DNA of 33,621 nt from NCBI GenBank assembly GCA_019638835.1, contig JAHBTC010000020.1, forward strand, positions 1 through 33,621. Reading direction: 5' to 3'. Both the position numbers and the translations under genes were made by a program. The DNA is from Fimbriimonadaceae bacterium (GTDB lineage: Bacteria > Armatimonadota > Fimbriimonadia > Fimbriimonadales > Fimbriimonadaceae). The first letter of the stretch is position 1; each line of letters begins with the position of its first letter. This document shows, in pieces, positions 32,854 through 33,621 of the stretch. The notes below the pieces were generated by a model. It was given only the letters and a program-made list of their open reading frames with translations. It did no database searches and was not told where the DNA came from.

Positions 32854-33621
32854 ATGAGCTACGAACAATCACGCCTGTACGCCCTTCGCCACTCGGCCGC
32901 CCATCTTCTTGCGCAGGCGTTGACGGAGATCTATCCCGGAGTCAAGCTTGCCATTGGGCCACCGGTCGAAAACGGCTTCTATTACGACGTAGACCTCGAC
33001 GAGCCCCTGAAAGAAGAGGAACTCGCCCGCATCGAAAACAAGATGCGCGAACTCGCCAACCTCAAGCAACCCATTGTGCGTCGCGAAGCCGCAGATCGCG
33101 AGGATGCCAAGCGCATCATCCTTGAGGAAACGACGCTGGGCCAGGGCGAAGCAACCGCGCTTTACAAGCTTCAGTTGCTGGAGGCGATCCCCGAAGGCGA
33201 TCCAATCACGTTCTACGAGCAAAGAGCGACGGACAAGCAAGGCAAAGAACATGTGTTCATTGATCTTTGTCGCGGGCCACATATTGAGAATACCGAGGTA
33301 CTCAAGCACTTCAAGTTGATGTCGATTGCCGGTGCGTACTGGCGCGGCGACGTGAAGAACAAGCAACTCACCCGCGTCTACGGAACGGCTTTCGAGACGA
33401 AGGAAGAACTTGCGAACTACCTCAACTTCCTCGAAGAAGCCAAGAAGCGTGACCACCGTGTCCTTGGAAAGGAGTTGGGATTGTTCATGTTCAGTCCTCG
33501 TGTCGGTGCTGGGTTACCGCTATGGCTGCCGAAGGGAACGGTGCTCCGCGAGACGCTGAATGACTTCTTGCGCGAAGAGCAAGTAAGGCGTGGATACAAT
33601 GGAGTTGTTACGCCAAACATT
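32854..33621 (+). CDS. thrS: Threonyl-tRNA synthetase, N-terminal part (3' partial), lacking the TGS domain
   Basis: The frame stays open to the window end, giving 256 residues. It charges tRNA-Thr. The protein starts directly in the N2 editing domain. HSAAHLLAQAL (residues 13-23) supplies the HxxxH pair, and GVKLAIGPPVENGFYYD and the DLCRGPHIENT motif (Cys/His of the editing site) follow. The catalytic core then begins with DHRVLGKELGLFMFSPRVGAG and GLPLWLPKGTVLRETL. The usual ~60-residue N-terminal TGS domain is absent. No in-frame extension upstream is likely, because ATG 32854 has a proper GAGGT site 7 nt before it. No T-box-like leader is recognised. Confidence 0.95.
   Translation, partial: MSYEQSRLYALRHSAAHLLAQALTEIYPGVKLAIGPPVENGFYYDVDLDEPLKEEELARIENKMRELANLKQPIVRREAADREDAKRIILEETTLGQGEATALYKLQLLEAIPEGDPITFYEQRATDKQGKEHVFIDLCRGPHIENTEVLKHFKLMSIAGAYWRGDVKNKQLTRVYGTAFETKEELANYLNFLEEAKKRDHRVLGKELGLFMFSPRVGAGLPLWLPKGTVLRETLNDFLREEQVRRGYNGVVTPNI

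Noticed and set aside
32330-32857. Three overlapping open frames of 68-96 codons before thrS
   Set aside because: They are translations of the 104-bp repeat in different frames with low-complexity, Pro/Ser/Phe-rich products.
1-33621. CRISPR array, transposase, integrase or prophage genes
   Set aside because: No regularly spaced direct repeats with variable spacers were seen, and no transposase or recombinase motifs in any frame. The only tandem repeat has no spacers.

Overview
The window looks like chromosomal DNA of a diderm, LPS-type bacterium of moderately high GC. It carries an LptD-like outer-membrane protein, an LptF/G-type permease, exopolysaccharide machinery and an Rhs fragment. Gene packing is very tight, with TGATG, GTGA, ATGA and TTGA start/stop overlaps. 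The gene mix would fit Armatimonadota (Fimbriimonadia-like), but that is inference. No 16S rRNA or tRNA gene is present to settle it.

Region 1 (1-9199) is a surface-polysaccharide locus. It holds the end of a glycosyltransferase, a Wzy-like polymerase, a GT4 glycosyltransferase, a convergent secreted beta-helix protein, a Wzz/Wzc-type chain-length protein with a BY-kinase domain, a GmhB-like HAD phosphatase and a GDP-mannose pyrophosphorylase. Two clear hairpin terminators (2978-3003 and 7576-7610) punctuate it. The control region before the wzc-like gene has a repeated 11-base box and two palindromes.

Region 2 (9275-17348) is one tightly overlapped operon: endonuclease III, GlnE, PlsY, a zinc-ribbon membrane protein of unknown role, an LptF/G permease and LptD. 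An orphan ABC-2 permease faces it tail to tail.

Region 3 (18168-24950) is a second long overlapped operon: a GT39-like membrane protein, an aldo/keto reductase, a stand-alone ACT-domain protein, aspartate kinase, dihydropteroate synthase and a GT4 glycosyltransferase. It meets gmd-fcl, which makes GDP-L-fucose from GDP-mannose and so links to manC in region 1. A MATE exporter follows, divergent from an AIM24-family gene and a small unknown gene. A secreted protein of unknown function then runs on the minus strand.

Region 4 (30542-32853) is accessory. A 5'-truncated Rhs core with an unrecognised C-terminal tip is followed 5 nt later by an AT-rich small gene, a candidate toxin/immunity pair. 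After these come a near-consensus sigma-70 promoter with no obvious gene and 2.7 copies of a 104-bp hairpin-bearing tandem repeat. The window ends in the 5' part of a threonyl-tRNA synthetase gene that lacks the TGS domain.

Several transcription-unit start genes have a TANNNT box 6-10 nt before the start codon and no clear Shine-Dalgarno, which suggests leaderless or nearly leaderless mRNAs. Internal operon genes often keep GGAGG-like sites.
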